From positions 1 to 64,000 of the forward strand of contig NZ_JNWZ01000034.1 of assembly GCF_000716545.1 (NCBI RefSeq): a DNA stretch of 64,000 nucleotides. Reading direction: 5' to 3'. The position numbers and the translations under genes were made by a program. The DNA is from Kitasatospora phosalacinea (GTDB taxonomy: Bacteria > Actinomycetota > Actinomycetes > Streptomycetales > Streptomycetaceae). Below the pieces are notes generated by a model. It made no database searches. It was not told the origin of the DNA and saw nothing but the letters and a program-made list of their open reading frames with translations. Shown here piece after piece: positions 52,153 to 60,474 of the stretch. Within the stretch, counting starts at the first letter, position 1; each line of letters opens with the position of its first letter.

Positions 52153-52960
52153 AGCGGAACCCTCCGAACTGCTGGACGGCATCGGCGATCTCTTTCGCGG
52201 TGGCCGCCTGCTGGTCGCCCGGCAGGGGGGCGGGGCCCGCGGCGCGGGAGTAGTCGGTGAGCTTCCAGTCGCTGCCGGTCCAGCGCATGGTGACGGTCAG
52301 GGTGTACCAGTCCTGGGTGACCGGGACCGTGGAGCCCTCGCCGGCCAGGCCGTACAGGCCGGTGCACCAGACGTCGACCCGGGTGGCGGTGTCGGCCCCG
52401 TTGGTGGTGCGGGTGCCGACCGGGACGATCCGGCTGACGAAGGTCTGGCCCTTGGGCGCCCTGCCCTCGGCGTCGAGCCCGTACCGGGTGACCGTCTCCG
52501 GCGTGAACGCCTGGTCCAGGCGGGCCTGGAGGGCGGGGAGGGCGGTGGGGTCGGCGAGGGTGGCGAGGACGGTGCGGCGGCTGTCGGTGCGGAACATGTC
52601 GGCGGAGCCCAGCGCGACGGCGTAGTTGGCGGCGGCGGACTGCGCGCCCTGGTCGGTGTGCGGGTAGCCGGTGCCGATGCCGTTGACCGTGGCGGTGACG
52701 GGCTGCTGGCCGCTGGCCGCGGTGCGGTCGGGGGAGGCCCCGGCGGCGGGGGCGCGGTCGCCCGAGGTGGCGGAGGTGCCGCGGTCGACCGGGGGCTTGT
52801 CGCGGTTGGCGACGGAGACGGCGACGACCAGCAGGGTGACGATGCCGAGGACGGTCAGGAGGGCGCGCAGCGGCCTGGGCTGGCGGCCGGTCACGTGGGC
52901 GGTCTGTTCGGCGACCGGTAGCCGCGTACGGGTGTGCGGCTGGTCGTCGGACAACGGCAC
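52142..52960 (-). CDS. TcpC/VirB8-like conjugation protein
   Basis: A 272-residue bitopic protein. A short cytoplasmic region precedes one transmembrane helix (about 32-51, ALLTVLGIVTLLVVAVSVA). The extracellular part has a Ser/Pro linker and a domain of about 170 residues with the NTF2-like fold expected of TcpC/VirB8 (AAANYAVALGSADMFRTDSRRTVLATLADPTALPAL, VDVWCTGLYGLAG, YTLTVTMRWTGSDWKLTDYSRAAGPAP). Such proteins nucleate Gram-positive conjugation channels. GTG at 52960 follows GGAGGG by about six bases. It is the second gene of the minus-strand operon. Confidence 0.75.
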   Translation of the reverse strand: MPLSDDQPHTRTRLPVAEQTAHVTGRQPRPLRALLTVLGIVTLLVVAVSVANRDKPPVDRGTSATSGDRAPAAGASPDRTAASGQQPVTATVNGIGTGYPHTDQGAQSAAANYAVALGSADMFRTDSRRTVLATLADPTALPALQARLDQAFTPETVTRYGLDAEGRAPKGQTFVSRIVPVGTRTTNGADTATRVDVWCTGLYGLAGEGSTVPVTQDWYTLTVTMRWTGSDWKLTDYSRAAGPAPLPGDQQAATAKEIADAVQQFGGFRYAR

Positions 52961-53096
52961 GGGGGCCCTCCTGGTGGGGCGCCGTCGCGCGGGGCGGCGG
53001 CGCGGTGGCGTGACGGGTGCCCGGTGCGGGAGCGGGCGGTGGCGGGGTGGTGGGTCGGGTCGGGTCGACTGCGCCGGGGCGGGAGTTGTCCGATCG

Positions 53097-53444
53097 TCAG
53101 ATGGCCATGCCGTACACAATGGTGAACAGGGTGCCGAGCGAACCGATGATGAACACGCCGGTCAGGCCGGCGATGATCAGCCCCTTGCCCTGTTCGGCGC
53201 TGAAGGTGTCGCGCATCGCGGTGGCGCCGATCCGCTGCTTGGCGGCGCCCCAGATGGCGATCCCGAGGCAGACCAGGATCGCGACGGCCATCACGACCTG
53301 CACCATCACCCGGGCCGAGGAGCCGAGGGTGGCGAACGGGCCCCAGTCGGGGGCGATCCCGCCGATGATGGTGTCGATGTCGGCCTTCTTCGGCGGGTCC
53401 TCCGCCAGGTACCGGATCACTGCGCTGTCCACGTTCAAGTCCAT
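53097..53444 (-). CDS. Small two-helix protein, VirB2/TrbC pilin-like
   Basis: A 115-residue protein with an acidic N-terminal segment (1-40) and two transmembrane helices (about 46-66 and 87-113) joined by a short basic loop (AAKQRIGATAMRDTFSAEQGKG), the layout of VirB2/TrbC-type pilins and Gram-positive equivalents. It has no cleavable signal that I can see. As first gene of the operon it fits the order pilin, VirB8, VirB6, VirB3/4. Identity as a pilin is inferred from topology and context. Confidence 0.6.
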   Translation of the reverse strand: MDLNVDSAVIRYLAEDPPKKADIDTIIGGIAPDWGPFATLGSSARVMVQVVMAVAILVCLGIAIWGAAKQRIGATAMRDTFSAEQGKGLIIAGLTGVFIIGSLGTLFTIVYGMAI

Positions 53445-53693
53445 CCCATCTCACCGCCCGATCAGGAAAATTCAAGGCCCCGGACCACGGTCGAGCGAAG
53501 GGGCAGGTCCCATTCTTGGCCAGATCTGACGTCGACTTGGCTGCTTCTCGCGGATTGCTCGTGGCTGGCCGGACGCCTCCGCCAGGATGGCCGGTGCCTC
53601 AAGGATACTTCGCGCTCCTGGTATCTGTGATGATTGCACCGGGCAATTGCGCAACAGGACATGGCCGCTGACGTTCCGTCGGGATGGTGCTGG

Positions 53694-54752
53694 ATGGTGC
53701 TCCGGAAAGCTCGGCTGGCGGGTGCCGCGACGGCGGTGCTCGCCATCGGTTTCGTCGGCGTCGTGACGCTCGGCACGTACGCGGCCGGCGGGGTCCCCGG
53801 GCGCTCCTCCGCGCGCAACCCGGGGCTGTCCGGCGGGACGGTGCCGGCCGCGTACCGGGAGCAGATCCAGAAGTGGGGCGCGCTCTGCGCGGAGATCTCC
53901 GCGCCGATGCTGGCCGCCCAGCTCTACCAGGAGAGCGGCTTCGACCCGCAGGCCAAGAGCCCGGCCAGGGCGTACGGGATGGCCCAGTTCCTGGAGGCCA
54001 CCTGGGCCACGTACGGGACGGACGGCGACGGCGACGGCAAGCGGGACATCTGGAACGCCTACGACGCCATCGCCTCCGCCGCCACCTACGACTGCGCGCT
54101 GGCCCGGGACGTGGACAAGGTGCCCGGCGACCGGCAGGCCAACATGCTGGCGGCGTACAACGCCGGTCCGTACGCTGTGATCGAGCACAAGGGGATCCCG
54201 CCGTACAAGGAGACCCAGGGCTACGTGCGCAGCATCCAGGCGCTGGCGAAGTCCTTCACGACGCCGGTCGACCCGGGCACCCGGTCGGCGCTCTCCAAGG
54301 AGGCGGCCGGGGCGATCTGGTTCGCGCAGGGCAAGCTGGGCACCGACTACCTGTGGGGCGGCACCGGGCAGACCTGGGAGGACGGGCGGTTCGACTGCTC
54401 GGGCCTGACCCAGGCCGCGTACGAGAGCGTCGGCATCCAGCTGCCCCGGGTCGCCAACGACCAGTGGTACGCCGGGCCGCACCCGTCCCGGGACCAACTG
54501 CTCCCCGGCGACCTGGTGTTCTTCGCCAACGACCTGGGGGACCCGCGCACCATCCACCACGTCGGCATCTACGTCGGCGGCGGGTACATGATCGACGCCC
54601 CGCACACCGGGGCCAAGGTGCGCTACGACACCATCGACCAGCGGGACTACATCGGCGCGACCCGGGTCACCTCGGACGGGGCCGCCGCGCTGCCCAACCG
54701 GAACCCGAACGACGGCACCATCACGAAGAGCGGGGGCCCGGTCGTCAGCTGA
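53694..54752 (+). CDS. Secreted lytic transglycosylase with NlpC/P60 endopeptidase domain
   Basis: A 352-residue two-domain cell-wall hydrolase, the same architecture as VirB1/CwlT of Gram-positive conjugative elements. A signal helix (about 6-32) leads to an SLT domain with the catalytic glutamate in QLYQESGFDPQAKSP (E80) and AYGMAQFLEATW and AYNAGPYAV. The NlpC/P60 domain has Cys in RFDCSGLTQ (C235), His in IHHVGIYVG, and GDLVFFAN. ATG at 53694 gives the best signal peptide; an ATG at 53661 is possible. It is divergent from the secretion-like operon and probably opens the wall for it. Confidence 0.87.
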   Translation: MVLRKARLAGAATAVLAIGFVGVVTLGTYAAGGVPGRSSARNPGLSGGTVPAAYREQIQKWGALCAEISAPMLAAQLYQESGFDPQAKSPARAYGMAQFLEATWATYGTDGDGDGKRDIWNAYDAIASAATYDCALARDVDKVPGDRQANMLAAYNAGPYAVIEHKGIPPYKETQGYVRSIQALAKSFTTPVDPGTRSALSKEAAGAIWFAQGKLGTDYLWGGTGQTWEDGRFDCSGLTQAAYESVGIQLPRVANDQWYAGPHPSRDQLLPGDLVFFANDLGDPRTIHHVGIYVGGGYMIDAPHTGAKVRYDTIDQRDYIGATRVTSDGAAALPNRNPNDGTITKSGGPVVS

Positions 54753-54919
54753 CCCGACATGTGCACGCCCGGTGGACGGTGAGTCAAGTTTGCATAACAG
54801 TGCGTTTCGACGGAAACCGCGGCGGCCTTGATCGCGTTGACTGAGGAGGCTACCGGTCGTCCGCACCCGGAAGCACCACGATCTGGGACCACTGCGGAGA
54901 GCGGACAGGGAGGTGCGGC

Positions 54920-55669
54920 GTGCCGACGCTGCTCGCCGACGCCGGAACCGGTTCGGGCGACCCCGACCTCGGCCTGCTCAAGGCCGTCAACGGCCTGGCC
55001 GCCGACGCCCCCGGCTGGCTGGACTCACTGGTCGCCTGGACGGCCGAGTACGGCATCCTGCTCGGCCTGGCCGTGGTCGGCCTGGTCGCCTGGCTGAGCG
55101 CCCGCCGCCGCCCGGACGCCCCGGTCGCGGTGGCCGGCGTGCTGTGGGCGCCGCTGGCCGTCGCCATCGCCGAGCTCGCCAACCTGCCGATCTCCAAGCT
55201 CGTCGACCGGCCCCGCCCCTTCGTCAGCCACCCCGAGCTGGACGTCCTGGTGCCGGGCAAGGAGGACACGCTCTCCTTCGTCAGCGACCACTCGTCGATG
55301 TCCATGGCGATCGCGGTCGCCCTGTTCCTGGTCAACCGCAGGCTCGGCCTGGTCGCCGGCGCGCTCGCCCTGCTGCAGGGCTTCTGCCGGCTGTTCGTCG
55401 GCGTGCACTACCCGACCGACGTGATCGGCGGCTACGCGCTGGCCACCGCCGTGGTGCTGCTGCTCGCCCCGATCGCGATGGCCGTCCTGGTGCCGCTGTG
55501 CCACGCCCTGTCGCGCACCGCGCTGCGTCCGCTGGTGGTGGCCCGCGGCGCCGGCGCGGCTTCCGGCGGGCGCCGCTCGGCCGCGTCCGCCGCCCGCCGC
55601 CCGGGGCGCCGCCGGGGCCAGGACGAGCCGCGGCCGGGCCGGGACCGGGAGTCGGACCTCGCCGCCTGA
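54920..55669 (+). CDS. PAP2-family membrane lipid phosphatase
   Basis: A 249-residue integral membrane phosphatase. Active-site motifs: KLVDRPRP (KxxxxxxRP type), SDHSSM in the place of PSGH, and RLFVGVHYPTDVIGG (SRxxxxxHxxxD type, with CRLFVGVHYPTD). Five or six helices surround them. Members dephosphorylate undecaprenyl pyrophosphate, phosphatidic acid or related lipids. The C-terminal 45 residues are basic, Arg/Gly/Ala-rich and cytoplasmic. The GTG start has GGGAGG eight bases before it. It is next to phosphate-uptake genes, but a regulatory link is unproven. Confidence 0.88.
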   Translation: MPTLLADAGTGSGDPDLGLLKAVNGLAADAPGWLDSLVAWTAEYGILLGLAVVGLVAWLSARRRPDAPVAVAGVLWAPLAVAIAELANLPISKLVDRPRPFVSHPELDVLVPGKEDTLSFVSDHSSMSMAIAVALFLVNRRLGLVAGALALLQGFCRLFVGVHYPTDVIGGYALATAVVLLLAPIAMAVLVPLCHALSRTALRPLVVARGAGAASGGRRSAASAARRPGRRRGQDEPRPGRDRESDLAA

Positions 55670-55719
55670 CCGGGCGCCCCTGCGGGGCGGCCGGGCGAGG
55701 GGGGCCGCTGGGCGGGGGC

Positions 55720-55929
55720 TCAGGCGACGTTGCTGTCCGCGCCGTTCTCCGCGAGGTGGCCCGCGGCGTCCCGCCGGGACTTGTCGCGGGAGCGCCGGCC
55801 GGGGGCGAACCAGCCGCAGCCGCACTGGGCGAAGCTGAACGAGCCGCGCTCCACCACCTCCACCCGGTGCTCGTCCGGGCGGTCGGTCCGTGATGCCCGG
55901 CCGGGTGCCTCCGGGCCCTGTTCTGCCAC
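55720..55929 (-). CDS. Conserved small protein with CGCGWF motif
   Basis: A 69-residue protein. The N-terminus (1-24) is charged and disordered; the middle reads VEVVERGSFSFAQCGCGWFAPGRRSRDKSRRDA and includes two cysteines in a CGC pair, an aromatic and a basic patch that could bind metal or nucleic acid. I recall similar small proteins at this place in streptomycetes but no function. Start: GTG at 55929; a second GTG at 55938 is possible. TACGGT just upstream looks -10-like. Confidence 0.6.
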   Translation of the reverse strand: MAEQGPEAPGRASRTDRPDEHRVEVVERGSFSFAQCGCGWFAPGRRSRDKSRRDAAGHLAENGADSNVA

Positions 55930-56093
55930 GCCCTTCACCGTATCCCGCCGGGGCGGCGCGGCTTCCCGTCCGTCCGGTGAACATCGGCGTAACCTTCCCC
56001 GCCCGGTCTCGTTCACCTGGCGAGCGCTCCGCCCATCCGGGGCGGTTGCTTGCCGGGTCATCCGGGCCCGAGGGGGTTGTCGAAGAAGTGAAG

Positions 56094-56918
56094 ATGCTCA
56101 ACCGCGCCGCCACCGCGGCCCTGCTCGTCACCGCACTGTCGGCCTGCACCGGCGGCGGGCAGGACCGGTCGTCCTCCGCCGACCAGCTGTCCCCGGACCC
56201 GCTGACGGCGGTCCGCTCGGCCGCCGACATCACCGGCCGGACGGGATCGGTGCGGGCGGCCACCGAGCTGATCACCGAGTCCGCCGAGAAGAAGGCGGTG
56301 TTCAACGGCGCCGGCGGCTACGACTACGTGAAGCGGATCGGCCGGCTGGAGATCGACGTCCCGCCCGGCGCCGCGACCACCGGGAAGATCACCGAGGTGG
56401 TGCTGCCCGGCACGGTGTACCTGCAGAACAGCGGCGCGAAGATCCCCGAGGGCAAGTGGGTCAAGCTGGACGTGCGCCAGCTCCCGGACGGCAACCTGGT
56501 CAGCTCGGGCGCGACCGACCCGGCCACCGCCGCGGGCGCGCTGCGCGGCGCGCAGCGCGCCGAGTTGGTCGGCACCGAGTCGGTGGGCGGCGTGGAGCTC
56601 AAGCACTACAGGGGCGCGCTGGACTTGGCGAAGGCCGCCGACGCGACCGGCGGCCGCGGGGCGGACGGGCTGCGGATGGCCGCCCAGACCTTCACCGTGA
56701 AGGAGGTCCCGTACGAGGCCTGGCTGGACGGCCAGGGCCGGCTGCACAAGGTGGTGGAGAACTTCACCTTCGCCGGGGTGGCCGGCTCCACCGCGGCGAA
56801 GGACCAGGTCAAGGTGGTCTCCACGCTGTCGCTCACCGACTTCGGCAAGCCGGTGGAGGCCGCCGAGCCCGCCGCCGCCGACATCTACTCGATGAAGGCC
56901 GACCCCTCGCCGAAGTGA
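56094..56918 (+). CDS. Putative lipoprotein, LppX/LprG-like
   Basis: A 274-residue exported lipoprotein: signal peptide MLNRAATAALLVTALSAC with lipidated Cys18, then a Ser/Asp-rich spacer and a domain of alternating strands (GYDYVKRIGRLEIDVPPGA, VVLPGTVYLQNSGAKIPEGKWVKLDV, VGGVELKHYRGALDL, VPYEAWLDGQGRLHKVVENFTF). The pattern is like LppX_LprAFG proteins that carry lipids in mycobacteria. No enzyme motif is seen. ATG at 56094 was chosen because it starts the signal peptide; GTG six bases earlier is an alternative. It is divergent from the small gene at 55720. Confidence 0.75.
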   Translation: MLNRAATAALLVTALSACTGGGQDRSSSADQLSPDPLTAVRSAADITGRTGSVRAATELITESAEKKAVFNGAGGYDYVKRIGRLEIDVPPGAATTGKITEVVLPGTVYLQNSGAKIPEGKWVKLDVRQLPDGNLVSSGATDPATAAGALRGAQRAELVGTESVGGVELKHYRGALDLAKAADATGGRGADGLRMAAQTFTVKEVPYEAWLDGQGRLHKVVENFTFAGVAGSTAAKDQVKVVSTLSLTDFGKPVEAAEPAAADIYSMKADPSPK

Positions 56919-57050
56919 CCCGCGGTGCCGGGCCACCCGTTTCGGGCGGCAGAGATGGCCCGTCCGTGCCATGTGGCCCGGCCCGCCGCTGCCTACGCTG
57001 GTGGGGGCGGGCGAGCGGGGCGGCGGACGGGCGCGGAAGGGGTGGAGGCC

Positions 57051-57236
57051 ATGGCATCCGGGGAGAGCGGCACCGGCGGCCACGACAGAACCGCGCTGGA
57101 CGAGATCGACCTGACCGGCGAACTGATGATCGCCGCCTCGGCCAGCCGCGCGGAGCGACTGGCCGCCGAGCAGATCGACGAAGTCCTGCTGGCCCGGCGC
57201 GAACCGGACCTCCCGGCGAACGGGCCGCGCGACTGA
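57051..57236 (+). CDS. Small acidic protein of unknown function
   Basis: A 61-residue acidic protein (MASGESGTGGHDRTALDEI, then DLTGELMIAASASRAERLAAEQIDEVLLARREP) with one predicted helix in its second half. No membrane segment or known motif. The ATG has GGAAGGGG about eight bases upstream, which supports translation, and composition is gene-like. It lies 132 bases after the lipoprotein gene and is convergent with the CsoR-type gene. Confidence 0.6.
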   Translation: MASGESGTGGHDRTALDEIDLTGELMIAASASRAERLAAEQIDEVLLARREPDLPANGPRD

Positions 57237-57277
57237 CCTGCGGTCAGCCGACCCGGCCGGGGCGGGCGTTCACCGGC

Positions 57278-57631
57278 TCAGGTGCGCAGCAGCCGGGCGA
57301 TGGCGGCGCTGGCCTCGGCGACCTTGGCGTTCAGCTCCTCGCCGCCGTCCTCCGCGGCGGCCGCGGCGGCGACGCAGTGCCGCAGGTGCTCCTCCAGCAG
57401 GGAGAGCGCGAAGGACTGCAGCGCCTTGGTGGAGGCGGACACCTGGGTGAGGATGTCGATGCAGTACACGTCCTCGTCGACCATCCGCTGCAGGCCGCGG
57501 ATCTGACCCTCGATCCGGCGCAGCCGCTTGAGGTGCGCCTCCTTCTCGCCGCTGTAGCCGTGCGGCCCGGCGGCGGCGCCGTGGCAGGCCGCCGGCGCGG
57601 TGTCGGTGCTCGGGGTGTCGATGGTGGTCAT
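57278..57631 (-). CDS. CsoR/RcnR-family metal-sensing repressor
   Basis: A 117-residue all-helical repressor of the CsoR (DUF156) family, which releases DNA on binding copper or another metal. Core: HLKRLRRIEGQIRGLQRMV, then the copper-type ligand set Cys in EDVYCIDIL, His and Cys in EEHLRHCVAAA. An extra Cys/His pair occurs in the N-terminal tail (PAACHGAAAGPH). ATG at 57631 follows GAGGGC by about eight bases. No copper exporter gene is adjacent. The upstream region has only a half-site-like GGGGGTACC, so autoregulation is uncertain. Confidence 0.88.
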   Translation of the reverse strand: MTTIDTPSTDTAPAACHGAAAGPHGYSGEKEAHLKRLRRIEGQIRGLQRMVDEDVYCIDILTQVSASTKALQSFALSLLEEHLRHCVAAAAAAEDGGEELNAKVAEASAAIARLLRT

Positions 57632-57883
57632 CCGGTCTGCCCTCTTGGTCTCGGTGCTCGGCCCGCCCCCGGCCCTCGGCCGGGAGGTACCCCCAGATCC
57701 AACACTCGGCACCGGCCTGGTGTTCCGCCGTCCGGGCGTCAGGTCAGAGATCCCCCTGCAGAGCGGGAGCAAACCGGCGTGTCGTGGGACACACTTAGGG
57801 CGCGCGTCGGCAACCCCGTGTTCATGGACGGGGGGCGTGCGCCTAGCATCGTCAAGTACCGACCCCGCACATCGGAGATTTCC

Positions 57884-58504
57884 GTGCGTTTTAGCCTGAC
57901 CCCGAAGGAGACGAGCTTCTACGACATGTTCGCCGCCGCAGCGGAGAACCTCGTCGTCGGATCGAAGCTCCTGCTGGAACTGCTGGGCTCTGACGTGTCA
58001 GCCCGCGCGGAGATCGTCGAGCGCATGCGCGCCGCCGAGCACGCCGGTGACGACACCACCCATGCGATCTTCCACCAGCTGAACTCCTCGTTCATCACCC
58101 CGTTCGACCGGGAGGACATCTACAACCTGGCCTCCTCGCTGGACGACATCATGGACTTCATGGAGGAGGCCGTCGACCTGGTCGTGCTGTACGACATCGA
58201 GGTCCTCCCCAAGGGCGTCGAGCAGCAGATCGAGGTGCTGGCCCGGGCGGCCGAGCTGACCGCGGAGGCGATGCCCAACCTGCGGTCGATGTCGAACCTC
58301 ACCGAGTACTGGATCGAGGTGAACCGGCTGGAGAACCAGGCGGACCAGATCCACCGCAAGCTGCTGGCCCACCTGTTCTCCGGCCAGTACGAGGCGATCG
58401 AGGTGCTGAAGCTCAAGCAGGTCGTGGACGTCCTCGAAGAGGCCGCCGACGCGTTCGAGCACGTGGCCAACACGGTGGAGACCATCGCCGTCAAGGAGTC
58501 CTGA
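57884..58504 (+). CDS. DUF47 (PhoU-like) accessory protein of the Pit transporter
   Basis: A 206-residue helical protein of the DUF47 family, structurally like PhoU, usually encoded directly before a Pit phosphate transporter and thought to control it. Features: FYDMFAAAAENLVVGSKLLLELL, EHAGDDTTHAIFHQLNSSFITPFDREDIYNLASSLDDIMDFMEEA (metal-binding helices, given here in part) and QADQIHRKLLAHLFSG. GTG at 57884 follows GGAG by seven bases. TAGCAT at about 57844 is a likely -10. The stop is five bases before the pit start. Confidence 0.9.
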   Translation: MRFSLTPKETSFYDMFAAAAENLVVGSKLLLELLGSDVSARAEIVERMRAAEHAGDDTTHAIFHQLNSSFITPFDREDIYNLASSLDDIMDFMEEAVDLVVLYDIEVLPKGVEQQIEVLARAAELTAEAMPNLRSMSNLTEYWIEVNRLENQADQIHRKLLAHLFSGQYEAIEVLKLKQVVDVLEEAADAFEHVANTVETIAVKES

Positions 58505-58509
58505 CCTCC

Positions 58510-59505
58510 GTGGACATGGCAGCACTGATCGTCGTCATCGGCGTCGCTTTCTTCTTCACGTACACGAACGGCTTCCACGACTCCGCCAACGCCATCGCCA
58601 CCTCGGTCTCCACCCGGGCGCTGACCCCCCGGGCGGCACTGGCGATGGCCGCGGTGATGAACCTGGCGGGCGCGTTCCTCGGCAGCGGGGTCGCGAAGAC
58701 CGTCTCCGAGGGGATCATCGAGACCCCGACCGGCAGCAAGGGCATGGCGATCCTGTTCTCGGCCCTGGTCGGGGCGATCGCCTGGAACCTGCTGACCTGG
58801 TACTTCGGCCTGCCCTCCTCCTCCTCGCACGCGCTGTTCGGCGGCATGGTGGGCGCGGCGCTGGCCGGCGGCATCGGGGTGGTCTGGCACGGCGTGGTCG
58901 ACAAGATCATCGTTCCGATGATCGTCTCGCCGGTGGTCGGCCTGATCGGCGGCTTCCTGGTGATGCTGGCGATCCTGTGGATCTTCCGGCGGGCCAACCC
59001 GCACAAGGCCAAGCGCAACTTCCGGGTGGCGCAGACCGCCTCGGCGGCCGCGATGGCGCTGGCGCACGGCCTGCAGGACGCCCAGAAGACGATGGGCATC
59101 GTGGTGATGGCGCTGACCATCTCCGGCCACCAGTCCGGCAACGGCATCCCGATCTGGGTGAAGATCTCCTGCGCCGCGATGCTCTCGCTGGGCACCTACG
59201 CGGGCGGCTGGCGGATCATGCGCACCCTCGGCCGGAAGATCATCGAGCTGGACCCGCCGCAGGGCTTCGCCGCCGAGGCCACCGCCTCCGCGGTCATGTA
59301 CGTCACCTCGTTCGTCTACGCGGCGCCGATCTCCACCACCCACGTGATCACCTCGGCGATCATGGGCGTGGGCGCCACCAAGCGGGTCCGCGCGGTCCGC
59401 TGGGGGGTGGCGAAGAACATCGTGATGGGCTGGTTCATCACCATGCCGGCGGCGGCGATCGTGGCCGCCGCGATGTACGGGATCGTCAACCTGCTGGTGC
59501 TGTGA
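58510..59505 (+). CDS. Low-affinity inorganic phosphate transporter (Pit family)
   Basis: A 331-residue integral membrane symporter that takes up metal-phosphate with protons. Ten or so helices are seen. The two inverted Pit signatures are TNGFHDSANAIATSVSTRAL (residues 18-37) and GLQDAQKTMGIVVMAL; SSSSHALFGG and APISTTHVITSAIMGVG are the paired substrate loops. It is preceded by its DUF47 partner with a five-base gap and followed by a strong terminator. It complements the high-affinity pst system encoded on the opposite strand. Confidence 0.95.
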   Translation: MDMAALIVVIGVAFFFTYTNGFHDSANAIATSVSTRALTPRAALAMAAVMNLAGAFLGSGVAKTVSEGIIETPTGSKGMAILFSALVGAIAWNLLTWYFGLPSSSSHALFGGMVGAALAGGIGVVWHGVVDKIIVPMIVSPVVGLIGGFLVMLAILWIFRRANPHKAKRNFRVAQTASAAAMALAHGLQDAQKTMGIVVMALTISGHQSGNGIPIWVKISCAAMLSLGTYAGGWRIMRTLGRKIIELDPPQGFAAEATASAVMYVTSFVYAAPISTTHVITSAIMGVGATKRVRAVRWGVAKNIVMGWFITMPAAAIVAAAMYGIVNLLVL

Positions 59506-59554
59506 CCCGCACGGACGGTTGAACCACCGCGGCCGCCGGCCGCGAGCGCGCACG

Positions 59555-59593
59555 GGAAGGGCCCGCCCCCACGGCACGGGGGCGGGCCCTTCC
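59555..59593. terminator. Bidirectional terminator between pit and pstB
   Basis: Perfect 16-base arms (59555-59570 and 59578-59593) with a seven-base loop sit between the convergent pit and pst transcription units. Confidence 0.9.
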
Positions 59594-59656
59594 TCCTGAC
59601 TCCGCGGCGGCACCGCCATGCAGCGCCGCGGAGCGGTTCGTGCGGCGCGGGGCCGA

Positions 59657-60433
59657 TCAGCCGAAGCGGCCGGAGATGTAGTCCTCGGTGGCCTGGACGG
59701 ACGGGTTGGAGAAGATCCGCTGGGTGTCGTCCAGCTCGACCAGCTTGCCGGGCTGGCCGACGCCCGCCAGGTTGAAGAAGGCGGTGCGGTCGGAGACCCG
59801 GGCCGCCTGCTGCATGTTGTGGGTCACGATCACGATGGTGAACTGCGACTTGAGCTCGCCGATCAGGTCCTCGATGGCGAGGGTGGAGATCGGGTCGAGG
59901 GCCGAGCAGGGCTCGTCCATCAGCAGCACCTCGGGCTCGACCGCGATCGCCCGGGCGATGCACAGGCGCTGCTGTTGGCCGCCGGAGAGGCCCGCGCCGG
60001 GCTTGTTGAGGCGGTCCTTGACCTCGTTCCACAGGTTGGCGCCCTGCAGGGACTTCTCCACCACGCCGTCCAGCACGGACTTCTTCTTCACCCCGGCCAG
60101 CTTGAGGCCGGCCACCACGTTGTCGTAGATCGACATGGTGGGGAACGGGTTGGGGCGCTGGAACACCATGCCGACTGAGCGGCGGACGGCGACCGGGTCG
60201 ACGTTCGCGCCGTACAGGTTCTCGTCGTCCAGCATCACCTTGCCCTCGACGCGGGCGCCGGGGATCACCTCGTGCATCCGGTTGAGGGTGCGCAGGAAGG
60301 TGGACTTGCCGCAGCCCGAGGGGCCGATGAAGGCGGTCACCGAACGGGGCTCGATGGTCATCGAGATGTCGTCGATGGCGCGGGTGGAACCGTAGTAGGC
60401 GGACAGTCCGCTGACGTCGATGCGCTTGGCCAT
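59657..60433 (-). CDS. pstB: Phosphate ABC transporter ATP-binding protein
   Basis: The 258-residue ATPase that powers high-affinity phosphate uptake. Motifs: Walker [10 protein letters not shown] (about 37-45), Q-loop VFQRPNPFP, signature LSGGQQQR, Walker B VLLMDEP and the switch histidine in [14 protein letters not shown] at 60433 is 41 bases after the pstA stop, with only a weak ribosome-binding site (GAAAGA). It is the last gene of pstS-pstC-pstA-pstB. No phoU gene follows within the window; the convergent pit unit does. Confidence 0.97.
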   Translation of the reverse strand: MAKRIDVSGLSAYYGSTRAIDDISMTIEPRSVTAFIGPSGCGKSTFLRTLNRMHEVIPGARVEGKVMLDDENLYGANVDPVAVRRSVGMVFQRPNPFPTMSIYDNVVAGLKLAGVKKKSVLDGVVEKSLQGANLWNEVKDRLNKPGAGLSGGQQQRLCIARAIAVEPEVLLMDEPCSALDPISTLAIEDLIGELKSQFTIVIVTHNMQQAARVSDRTAFFNLAGVGQPGKLVELDDTQRIFSNPSVQATEDYISGRFG

Positions 60434-60474
60434 GGTCTTTCGTCTTCTCTCGTCTGTTCGTACGTCAGTCGGTG

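Noticed and set aside
53634..53655. TTGCACC-GGGC-GCGCAAC motif shared with 4340-4355
   Set aside because: The two sites share TTGCACC(A/G)GGC and GCGCAAC, but spacing differs and the genes are unrelated; spacing also does not fit a Nur box. Probably chance.
57640..57720. CsoR operator upstream of the CsoR-type gene
   Set aside because: Only one half (GGGGGTACC) resembles a CsoR site; no paired half was found.
55730..58504. 924-codon plus-strand frame ending in DUF47
   Set aside because: The first 700 codons run out of frame through the lipoprotein gene and antisense to the CsoR-type gene; GTG at 57884 with GGAG is the family N-terminus.
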